A stretch of 64,000 nucleotides of DNA from Mycteria americana. Lineage: Eukaryota > Chordata > Aves > Ciconiiformes > Ciconiidae. The first letter of the stretch is position 1, and every line of letters starts with the position of its first letter. The stretch spans positions 37,012,501-37,076,500 of the forward strand of contig NC_134368.1 of NCBI RefSeq assembly GCF_035582795.1. The letters run 5' to 3'. Under the pieces are notes generated by a model. The model searched no databases and was not told the DNA's origin. It saw only the letters and a program-made list of their open reading frames with translations. The translations under genes were made by a program, and so were the position numbers. Shown one piece after another: positions 38,701 to 50,700 of the stretch.

Positions 38701-41700
38701 CCCTGAAATTAACCCGGACACATGACCCAGCAAGTAGCATTCATTGTAATACACAGCAAGAGCTCAAGCCTGTTGAAGTGCCAGTATTTCCACAAAGGCC
38801 TGTCTCACCTGCCTGTAACCCCGTGCCTGAGATACACACAGCATCTCTTTCCATTCAGATAGCTGCCATCCCTGACAATAAAGCAGAGCCTGAAATCCAA
38901 GAACATCCACCTAGTATTTCTCCAGACACTTCAAAGATGTCTTCAAAGGATTTGGGACAAAAGTCTACAGTTCTTCCTTCTTCACAGGCTGCAGAATGCC
39001 ATGTGGTATATTTAATTTTTCCATCTTTTATTTTAGATCATTCATGAGTCACTTAATAACCCTCTGTTTAGTTATACTTACATTATCAAAGTTAGACCTT
39101 GTGTTTTCTGGGTAAAACTACCTGTCATATGGATCAAAACAGAGAACTGGACAAAAAGGTTTTGGAAGGGTATTTAAAAAAAAAAATTAAACCAGCTGAG
39201 CTGGAAGGTAGATTTCTTTGTTCCTCTGTGAGCATGTTATGGAGTGCAAAGGCACAACAGGAAATTAGTGAATTGTGGGTAATGCATCTGCTTAAGTGGC
39301 TCTTCCTAGAGGGGAGTGCATTAAAGCGTTATGCTGCCATAAGTGCTGGAAGGATTAAGCATGGATAGGAAAGAAGGATTAAGTATGGGGGGGTGGTTCT
39401 ACAAATGCAGCTCTGCCAGTTTGCTAGGGCCACCAAAAAATGTATTTTCTCAGTCGGTGCTGTCTGCAAGACTAGTCACTGCTGTCTCCTATGTGTCCTG
39501 TGCAATAGTGCTTTTCAAAGAAAATGGGTTGATAAAATCTTTTGTCAACCACCTCTACATGAAGTAGCACAAGGCACTGAACTTTTAAGTCCCTCTGTTT
39601 CCCCTATACCCTATGCCTACTGAGATGAAAATTCTTTGTTAACTATACTGATCTCATCTAGGAGAAACGGGAGTCTCGAGCACACATTATAGGACCAGAG
39701 GAGTCTGAGCAGGGTTTATCGCCATTCAGAAAGTTACCGAGTCGAATAAAATAAGCCTGGGAGCAGTAAAGCAGCAGCAAATACATACCAGGCAAAAGGA
39801 GAGCTCTGAATAAACTTTGTCATTTCTACTCTGCTTTACCTAGTCACGTTAAGATTTTTCTACTTAAAAAGTTAATTATTCTAGTATATCTACCAATATA
39901 CCAGCTTATGTGAGTTAGAAAGCCCTTTGGTTGGAGGTAGGCATTGCTATAGGTCTAGGCATATTTGCCTCAAAGCTTTGTCTGAGCGAGGATCCCATCA
40001 TGGCGTATTTGTGTTCATCTAGTTCTGCTGAAATCAGTGGGGCTACTCTGGAGTAAATATGGCACAATCTTGCAAACTTAAAATCCGTTGACAGCCCTGT
40101 TGTCAATAGTAGTAACACATCTGCTCTCTCAGACTGTGGTTCTTGCAGAGCATCGCATTCAACCACGTCTTTACTCTGGAAGCCACAAGTATATGAATAA
40201 GCTACAGGATAGTTTTACAAGTTGTAATATGTCAGTTCCCCCCTTCAACTCCCAAGTAAAAATTTTGATCAGAACAAAGCTCTGTGAAATTATATGGCAA
40301 CAATTTGCAATGCTCCTTTTGAATTCACTCCATTAACAAATGGGAGCACAGAAGAATTAATCACATTTGTCCTTCTCAAGATTAGAGACAAAACTATCAT
40401 CTTAAACCCTTCTATTAGGCTACATAAAATTTAGAACATTTGGAGAAAAACAAGTTGCTTTACCCTTGAGAAGAACCAGTTTGCTACTTAGTGATTTTTG
40501 TCAAGTAGAACGAGTCAGTTCAAGCAAGAGCCACCATAAAGAAATCATGTCAGAAACAGTAATGAAGGCTGAGCAACAGCTTTTTCCGATAGATAGGGTA
40601 GGTATGAAGATTATAGGAGGCAGGCTCGCAAGCCTTTTAAATATGGGCATCAAGGGATATGGTCAGACAGTACAACAGATGTAGGTGTGGCCAATACAAC
40701 TTCTCCATCTATGTTTTCTTTTCACTTAAAAATAGTTGTTCAGCGTGTTAGCAATATGATGCATCATATATGCTCAGATAAAACCAAGTGTGTCTCAAAC
40801 AGAAAGTAGTTTTATGACAGCTAACAAGAATTAGGGGAAATACCTTTTCTATGATCCGGAATAATACTCAAACTCTAATCAGAATGACTAAAAAGAATTT
40901 ATCTCATAGCTACTTTTTTTTTAGAAGTTTAAAAGTCCAAACACATTTTGCAATTTATTTTTATTTTAGAATCTGTTTTAGTTTCACTATGAGCTGACAA
41001 AAGTCAGAAAAGTAGCTGTGACTTGTTTGGCAATTCTACACTTATTTTTATGCCTTCTTGGTTTCAGTGTATGGGAAGAATGATCAGAAATTTGGCAACT
41101 GGGTTTCTTTGAATAAAATGATAAAAATTTCATTTGATCACAGGGATCATTAAGGAATGTAGATAGCTTTCAAACTGCATCCATTTATTGATCTCTTGCC
41201 TGCAAAATTCAGCCGACAGCCTCCCTGATGTTCAACTTTGAAATAAATTCTAAACATTAGTATGAAGAGGCGTGTTTGCATCACAATCAAGTCATGGAGC
41301 CAGTGGGGTTTTGCTGGCTCTGTGTTAAAATACATACCTAAAACTAGAGTACAAATCAGCATGTGAGGTGGTGTAAAATTCTACATCACATGAGGTCCCA
41401 AAGCCAAGATGCCATGGGCTACAGTTAGAAATTGAGGCTACAGCTATATGCCTAAAAAGGTTTCTTTTCTGACTCAGATCTCTGGTTGAAATCTTGGAAC
41501 TGTTCTAACTAAAGCCAAAAATTATGATCCCCTTTAGCGCTATATCTCATGGTATTTGCAAAGTTCACAATTTCTCTCACATAGACAAATTAACTTCAGT
41601 ATACTATGCATGACAGTACTTTCATTTTAAAAATTGTTTTAGATTTGCAAGCTCTACAGGACTTTGTACATCAGTTAAAATACTTTTGTATATGCAGATA

Positions 41701-44700
41701 ATAGGTTGTTATGTTAAGCTATATCCTCTAGGGATGGTCTCCGACTGTAGATTAGGCCTACCAGCAATGTTCAAAGCTGCCACAGAAACTCTCAAAAACC
41801 AAATGCATTTAGAAAGGCGCTGTAAAAACAAACAACTCCCCCTTTGCATCTGTATGTGGAGGAGAATGAGGTAAGGTTGGCTAATCATCACTTCTTAAGA
41901 GGTGGTGAATGAGAAATACTGTGCATGTGTGGGTCTCTATGTGTGTAGGGAACATGTACAACTATATTATGTCACAGAGCATGGCAAAATTACAGCCAAA
42001 AGAGAGCTTGTATGGTCCAAGTTCATGCACAACAATTTTGCAGTATTTTTTAATGTATCTTGTTATGTTTGTGCTCCTATTTGCACTTCATTTCAGAGCT
42101 TGTCTGCTGAAACTTTAGGAGCAAGGAGAAGTGTGGTATGACTCACCAAGTGACATTTTGTAAACACTCCTACTCAGAGAAAGGTTAAAACCCTTAAAAG
42201 TATATATGAAAGGAGAATCATTCAAGTTACTCAATATTAGGTTTTTTACATTATTACGGTCTCAAGAGATGCTGCTGCTGTGCACCGTATTGCAGATACG
42301 GGAGAAGTAACAATCTATTTCAACAGAGAAATTAGTATATGTTATTATGAGACAGATGGAGGTAAATTCTGTTGTCCAAACTTCTTATAAGAAAAAGTTC
42401 TAAACTAGTAAAGAATTCTGAGCTGCATCTTCTGAAATAAACACCTGGTATTTTTATGTTCATTTTGTTCCTGGGTTTATAGGTGTCCTCCTGTTCTAGA
42501 TACTGCTCTCTCAAACTGTGGGTGAAAAATATTTGTGCTGTTTGTTTGAACTCCACAGATGAGTGAACACTTGGCTTAGTCCTGGTGTCCTGGAGGAATA
42601 AAAACTACTATACTAGGTGTTTACAAAAGTGTTTCTTTTGCCAGCCTTATAGCTGTAGACAAGCTGTAGACAACAAGGAAAATAAACCTGGCATTCGAAA
42701 AATTGTTTCTGAATCAGTTTAATACATTAGTGTTTGTTAGGTATTGACAATACATTGAGTGATGTCGAAGGGAGAGAAGAGAGGTGTCAATGCTTTGGGG
42801 ACAGACGGCAAGCAAAGAAAGTCGAGCAAATAATTTTCATTTTAAGTTCTGTATCACTAGTGTGGTTTTGCACAAGGGCTGAACTCCACCTCCTTATACT
42901 GAGTTTAGAATAAGAGGGCTAGGTAGTAAAAATGGGCACAGGAATATAACTTGCAGCCTTCCAGTTTGGAAATTTTGACATCAGCTTTTAACAATTAAAA
43001 ATAGAGGTATTTTTACCCATTTGTGCAAGCGTATGGGTGTAATTTGACTGTTGACTACTAAACTCTGCTATGCATTAACAAAATGAGTTTATTCACTTAT
43101 TTCTGAGTCTCCTTATCTGTGTCTTGACTGTTGAAGCAAGGCCAGCACTTTGGTGTCATTAGTAATCTCACACCACCCCCCACAGATCTTGCGTTAAAAT
43201 GGTAGATGACTGGTTTTGAAACCCATACTAGGGTCACATGTTTACTTCATGTGAATTGGGTAGCAACTCTATTCTTCAGGCCTGACATTTTACTATTTGA
43301 TGGAAGGTGAACATTTCTAAGGACCAGCAGAAAGTTGCGCTTGAGACCTTCAATTCACTTCAAGACAGTGATGACATTTATCTCTCTCTCTCAAGCATTG
43401 CTCCACAACCGAAGAGAATTATGTAGTCTAACTAGTTTTTCATCATTCTAATTGATTACTTGTTTGGCATTTAATCTGCTTGACTTTTGCTAGCGTTTCT
43501 TGCGCTATAACGATTACAAACCTAATCTGAAGCACACTGAATGGAACTGGTATTAAAAGTTTTCTGGAATGCATTCAGCCTTGTCCTTCTCATATTTTTC
43601 ATAGTGATGAAAAATATGGATCAGTAGTAGCCAAACATGTCTGTTTAGACTTTACCAACACTCCATGTTTTTTAAATGGTGTAATCAATTTTCAAAAATA
43701 ATGCTGTTTTAAATCACCATTTCAGCCACTCTTTCCCAGAGTGATGGTTGTACCTATGACAGTTCTAGAACCAGGCAGAATATTCAAGTTTTACTCTGCA
43801 AAGCTGAAAAACTTCATGTTGGGAATCAGTACCTAGAATTGCCACATTCCTTCTACCCACGTTGTAGAAATGGTAACTTTATATTCTTTTTAAGAATTTA
43901 GCTTGATGAAATCAGCTATTATTTGCCAAACACAATTAATTTATTTCTTTAAGAACTCAATTTCACTAGCTCTCTGGATGCACCCTGAATATCTCTTCTT
44001 GTGTTATCCATCCCTTCTTTTCTCAAGCATGCAGGCAATCTTCTCAGTTCGAAACCAGAAGGCTTACTAGGTTTCTCGAGTCTCCAAAATTTCCTGTTAT
44101 TTTAACAATTTAGAGATCAATTTACATATTTTGGCTCAGTCATATGTAACTTTTCTTCTGGGGATGCTGAGAGGATATCTGATCTCAAGAACTTCAGGGC
44201 TTCATATTGGCTCTGCCTCATAATTGCGTTATGATCTCCTGGTTCATGCCTTTTGCTGGAGATCTTGAATTATGACATGGATGATGAAATTCATCATGAA
44301 TGATGGTTCTGTCTTCCCTTTATGTATCTGTGAGGTGAAATTACTGTTTCTTATATGTGTACGTAAATGCACACATCTTAAACCCCTGATATACTATGCT
44401 GTACAACCAGCTGTTTCAGATCTGCATATGATTGCTTTTCATGAAATTATTTTAATAGTATTCCATTGTTCTTTTGAAGTTTCCATTGGCAAAGTAGTTA
44501 TCTCTAAAAACCATATCTCCTTTTACAGTCACACACTCAATTACTGATTTTCTGATTAAGAAGTAATCTGTTCAGATTTACTCTATGCAAAGATTTTTTT
44601 TTTCAGTTGTAGATTTGAAACATTGCTGTGAATAAGATTTAGATTTTAAGCTGTTTGACTAAGTTTCTTCACTGTTTTAACTGCAGATTTTAGCAGCAGC

Positions 44701-47700
44701 TTCTGGCTATTTTGTGTACCCCAGAGGTCCAGTAATGCCAAAGAGTTCTTTTGAACCGTTTGGAACAAGTGATGGATATCTGTTCACATGCTTAAGATTC
44801 TTTTCTGAAATGCTTATTCATAGGGATGGTCCCATTGACCTCAGTAAGGTTATTTGTGTAAATTCTAGTTGATCTCAGCAAGAATTATGGAACTAGACCC
44901 CCAGTGACCTCTCATAAGTAGCACAATCTAGGTTGTGTTCCAAGTCTTCCATAAGGGCGTTAGAAGATATTTTCAGATTTTGGATTAAAATGCCAAAATG
45001 GCATTTTAATCTGATGGCTTGAAACATTTTTTGAATGATTAAAGACATCTGCCTATTCTGAGCATAGGAAATAACCATAGTATTATTGGTAACAATGTGA
45101 TATCTATGAGTAAATGTTGCTTTTTTAAGTAGCAATTACTGCATATGGTATCTTACTGTCCTCTATTTTACAGAAATTTGAAATCCCAAACACTCTTTCC
45201 CTGCAGCTATACCGGAGTTGCTCAGCCCTATCGAAAGTGAAACCATCAGTGCTGAAGTAGGCAGTATTTTGACATACTTCAGGAATTGCTTGAAAGCTTG
45301 TGGCTAATAGGCAGTATAGAAGGATTTGTGCAGCTGTTTAACAAAGATTGGATGCCAACATGCTTTTCCTGTATCTTTAATTCAAAAAGAAGTTGCAAAT
45401 GCAAAAAGCCGGTTTTAGGACTAGTTTAAACCCAGTGTCCTGTGACTAATTTGAAATAACAGAACATAAAGCTCCTACATTGTGTGGCGGTTTTCAGAAG
45501 GCCTCTCATGAGGACATTCCCTTATACTTTTAAGGAATTATGCTGAAGCCAAACAACTAGCGTGTTTTGTTTCAGTATGAAGTCATTCCTGTCCTGTTCT
45601 TGTGCTCCCAATCTTTGTTGTTCCTCAGATTTATACCAGTTACCCTAACAATCCTTGTGTCCTCTAATGTTGAAAAGACTCCTCTGCACACACCTTATCC
45701 AGTAGGCTGGCAGGGTGCTTCCAGGGTGCTTGGAAATTCTAAGGTCATCCAAACATTTTTATTAGAGAGGCAGTGGAGAAGACGTATTCAGTCACAAGAG
45801 GCAAAAAAGTCCACAACTTATTGCTTGCAGACATATGAACATTCAATATTAGTGTTTCCATTTAGCTTGCAGTCCTGCCCATCTGTATATTACAGTTAAT
45901 TTCAAAATGATACCTGTCCTTTAACAAAAAAGAGAGCAACATTTACAGAGATCAGACTTGCAGGTCCTTTTTTCCTTTTACAAACAAAGTGAACATGACA
46001 TTCTCTAGCCTCATATTTATGTAAAGTATAAAATAGTGTGAACCTTCTTGATGCACAACTGAGATCATTAATATATGCAGTACATTGTGAATATTCATCC
46101 CCAGCACACTATGGTTTCTGGCATTGCTTCCGCTAGTATTTGATGCATTCATTTCTTTCATGTTTTCCTACTTTAATATAGAGCATGGTTGATTTATTTC
46201 CTAATCCATGTGAATGTGAACTTCCTCGGGCTGCTGAAAAACTTACACTTTTGTAATTCTCCTACACACAGCAAGAGGCAAAGGGAAAAGTTTTTTATTC
46301 ATTTGGTAATCTGTTTCTTTTCTTATTTTTTTTTCCTCAAATCTCAGCTTGGAAACCAGAAAGTAACTGCCCCTGTGATGGAGGTAAATGCTTCACAGAC
46401 ACACAGACAAACAGCAACAGAAGCTTCTCCACTGCCTCTTCCTCCTCCTGTGGTACCAGTTAACAGAGCCTTTTTCTCACCAGACAGTGGCACCCATCTA
46501 GTACCGTATTCTTTGCCAACGCTTGATGATTTTTTGCCTTCACGCTTTTATAAAACCCCAGCCCTTTCACAGTTTTCCCATAAATGCCCATACCTAGCTC
46601 CTGAAAGTATTGTCCACAGGAACGAAACAGCCTCTGTAAGCACAGATTCTGCCCTGAGCGAGTGCTCCTCCCGCACAGTGAGCGAGTGCTCCACAGCCAT
46701 CCTAGATGAGCTGCAGACTTGTAGCTATGATACTACTGACTGCTCTGAAACACCTTCCCCAACCTTGAGCCAGATGTCTGCTGTGTCAGATGGCACCACC
46801 TTAACCAACACTGCTGCCACTTCTCATGTAATTATGCTTCCTTTTTTCCTCCTCCGTTTTCTTCAAACAGGTTGTCAAAGGGGAAAAGAATTCGAACTTG
46901 TCTGTTACCCTGTTACACAGACAAGTATGCCGTTAGTAGTTGTGTGTTCGCAGTCTGGCAGTATGTTTTGCAACAGTTGTTTAAAAAAAATCATTGGCAT
47001 AGCAGATTTGGTAATAGGAAAATTATACTAAGTTGTTGCACAGTTGTATGGCCAGCTAAGGTGTATCAAACACTTTGCTTAAAAGAAATGAAAATAAATT
47101 CAATAAATACCTGTTTCAAATGTAGTAAAAGCAAGCGGTCTGTAGAGTTTGAAGAGAGTTGTTTAAAATACTGTTAGCAACGTACAGGTTTGTGGAGTTT
47201 GTAGCCTCTGCTGGTTTTGGTTTATACTGAGGTACAGATTTCAATAATATAACTTGTACATTCATAGTAAATGTTGGCAATATTTAACACAGTTTTTTCC
47301 CCAGCCATGATCACTGACAGCACCAAACTGTTTCTCTCCCCTCTAACTAACCTTTTGCTCTCCTAAGCGCAGTTTCTTACAGGAGTGAGCTTCATAAATA
47401 ATCTTGTAGTACGCAAGTGTCCTGTTACTTTTCTCTTGGTTAAGTCAAGGAAAAAACCAGCATGCAATTAGACATTTTATACATACATTCACTTTTCTGT
47501 ACCTTAGTACACTCATATATGGGTAGAAAGAAGGTATGGAATTTGGGAAAAATCCAGATCACTTCTTATTTCTTTCGAGATTATCTGCATGATTAAAATG
47601 AGTCAGAACAAAGCCTTCATTTAGATTGAGCAATTCATTGCTGAATTACAAAACAGAGAGATGTTCTGAGACCAAAGTTTTACTGGGTCACAACAGTGTT

Positions 47701-50700
47701 CAAACTCTACAAATACTTCAGCATGCTATCATTTTCAAGTCTGAAAAGAACAGTGTGTATATTTTTAAAGTTTCATGTATATTTTATAAAAAGTATTTTG
47801 AGTCCAAACTTGCACATAGTCACCTGGGAAGTCAATGATCTGTTGTCAGTGCTCTGGATGCTGTTAAAAAAAATAATATTAATAACAGGCTTGTAAAAGC
47901 TGTCATTCCTAAGTCTTGTAACACAGCTCTGAAACTTTTTTTTTTTTTAAAGAATCAGTACTGTGAGTGTCTGTACAGCCCAGTAGCTGTAACCAAAGAT
48001 ACCATAATCAATATAGACTGGTATGTGTAAATAAGGCACAATCGCTACATGACCATTTACTAGCTATGGGAAGCATGTAACATTTATATTTTCTTCTAAC
48101 CTAGTCCTAAAATAATCATCTAACTGTATTTGTTTTCTTTGAGCATCATTTTTGTAAGCTGAAGTGAACAGTCCTTCCTTCTTTCCTTTTTTGGGTAGTC
48201 TCCCTGTAGAGCGATATGTTATGGTCAGGTCTGACCACCGCTTTCTCTCTTAGACATGGCAGGGATGAGCATAACAGTTGTTAACCATTAATGGACAAAG
48301 AGAAAGGGCGAGTCTCCCACCAAAGGACAAAAATCCCCAAACAGTCCAAAGAGCCCCACAGGCATTAAACTGCTGGCAAGACCCCACCTCTGCAGTGTAG
48401 AAAAGTCTTTGTCTCCCATCCTCTGTAGAGGAGGGCCAGATGACTATAAATGTACCCGTGAAATCAGAAAATGGTGGGGAAGCTGGTGACACGCACATGT
48501 GTGCTGCTAGCGGCTCTACTCCTGTAATGGTCTTCATTCTGAAAGGAGACTCTTGTTGGTTTTGTAGATGAAAACCGCTGAGAGAACAATAAAAGTAATA
48601 CAGGATTGTACCATCCAGCACTGTGCCCACGTAATACCGAACCACGCTTTTAAAGACATTATGTCCACATTGGGGATGTTTGTTTATTCTTGAGGTCCTT
48701 AGGCAAAAAGGTTTTACAGCAGATCCTCAGAGAAGAAGAAACAGCATCAGGAAGAGCTGAATTAACAAAATTGTAAAATATTCCAGGCAAAAGGCAGAGC
48801 TAAACATAAAACTGTGGTTAATTGGCCATACTTTTAGTCATAGGTTGCAACTTCTTTGAAAACCTGAAGTATGAGAATTGTAATTATTATTTGGGCTTAT
48901 GCTTAGAATTGGAGTTAAAATCAGAGAACAGCTGGGTTTAGAAACTATTTTTTCTGGTTCTATTCCAATTATGAACATTTCCCTTATAAAGTAATTTTCA
49001 TGGGTTCCTTTTGTTTATGTAGTTTGAAAATGTGGAATCTAATGGAAACTTGGAAATGGAAGTACACATTAGATTTTGTCTTTTCCCAAGTTCCGGGCCT
49101 GTCTCGAGCTTCAAGAATTGATCCTGAGTATTTCAGCCTAATTCAACTTCTTGAGGCCAGGGGTGTGCTGCGCAGCATTGCTGCACAAAACTGCTCAGAC
49201 ACCCGTAATGGGACCTCTTTCCCTTTGCTGCCTGCCTCAGCAGAGAGAAAGTTAGAAAGCAGCTCCAATCCCAAATAGATGTTTTTCTCTGCTCTGATGC
49301 CGAAGTTCAGAGGGCTGCTCTTTCTGATGTTCAGGCCAATTAAAGTTTAAACCTGGTACCTAGCAGGAATCGTTACAACAGTTTGGTTACTTAGCAGCAG
49401 AAGTAGGTGGCTCTGCTAGCACAGGTAAAGTATACCGGAGAAAAAAAGAAAAATGGAGAAGCCTAGGGAAACGAACAGCATGAAAGAGATGAGGATTATC
49501 TTCCCAGTAAACTGGGAAATATGTGCGTTTTGGTGAAATAGTTATTTTCTCTATCATCTTATTTTCCCACAAAGGAGATGATTACTTAGGAAAGTAAAAG
49601 GTCTAATGCACGAATAGGCATCTTAAAGATTTCACTTCCTTGTAAAATCTGGGAACAAACTCTGTCGCCTGGAACTAAAGCATCACATGCTCCAATTGAA
49701 ATGTCAATAGCTCCCAAATGATTCCAAGGGCAGGAAGAGGCCCTTGGAACTTTGAAACTTCGCAAAACTGTCTTTTATAGCTAACCCTCTCACCAGTGCA
49801 AGATGCATCAGATAAACAAATGCAACAGCCACCTTCATGGAAAAGTTCCTCAAAGAGAAAGTCATTAGGAACTAAGAAATTACAGCTGAGCTGATATCAT
49901 CTCTAAAACCTTTAGAAGCAAACCCAAAAATGTCATATATGCACATGCCACATATATATTTAGGACTGATGTCCATCAGCTACTTGTGTGGATCCTGTTT
50001 TCATAATATTGTGTACGACTTGGTGTAAGAGCCTGACTGTCTAACCCAGCTATTTGGTAAAGCCCATCACAGGAATATCTTAATTTTTTATTACAGAAAT
50101 TCATAGAAGTAGCTTTCCAGTCTACAAAGAACTCACACTAGTTCTGCTCCTCTCTTCAGAGAAACAAAAGCTGTAATAAATGAGTAAGAAGGTATAAGAT
50201 TCCAGACATAGTTGCACCCTGCCTCACCTAGAAACAAGCTTTCCCAAAAAGACAATATGCAGGAAAAGAGAGTGGGTGAACCCCTGAAGTAGGGTAGAGA
50301 CAGCTGGCCTCATCTAGCAACCTCATCTGAAAACATGGCTTCATACCTCTTGAAATGCTATCCCGGAGCTCGTGTAGCTTTTATATTCTTGCAGCTCCGA
50401 GTTCTTTTGGAGGGGAGGATGGTGTGAGAAAAGCCAACTTAGTTTATATTTTGGTTCTTGACTTTATTAAGAGAGGAAACATTTCAACACAAAAGTTTTA
50501 ACGGAGACATCACCACAACACAAACTTTTCAGCTCAGTTCTGGAAACAGGCATCCTTAAAATGAGAAACCCCTGAATGCATCTTGCTGTTCACATGATGT
50601 CTGCATAGGAGCCAAAATTTGTTTTGCTCTCTTAGCTATTGGAGGCCGAGACGTTAAAAATTTCAAATCAAATCAATAATCTCCAAAATGCAAATGTATA

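Noticed and set aside
41686..41870. Small open frame ending in a GAG|GTAAGG donor-like site
   Set aside because: No acceptor of good quality at its start and no coding character.
46872..47177. Open + frame of 101 codons after cassette exon 2
   Set aside because: It overlaps the donor and intron, is AT-driven and Cys/Lys/Ser-biased, and the donor-like site at 46871 gives the wrong phase for 51790.
48250..48645. Minus-strand open frame of 131 codons with protein-like look
   Set aside because: No family recognised and no splice or poly(A) context on that strand; a repeat remnant is possible but not supported.
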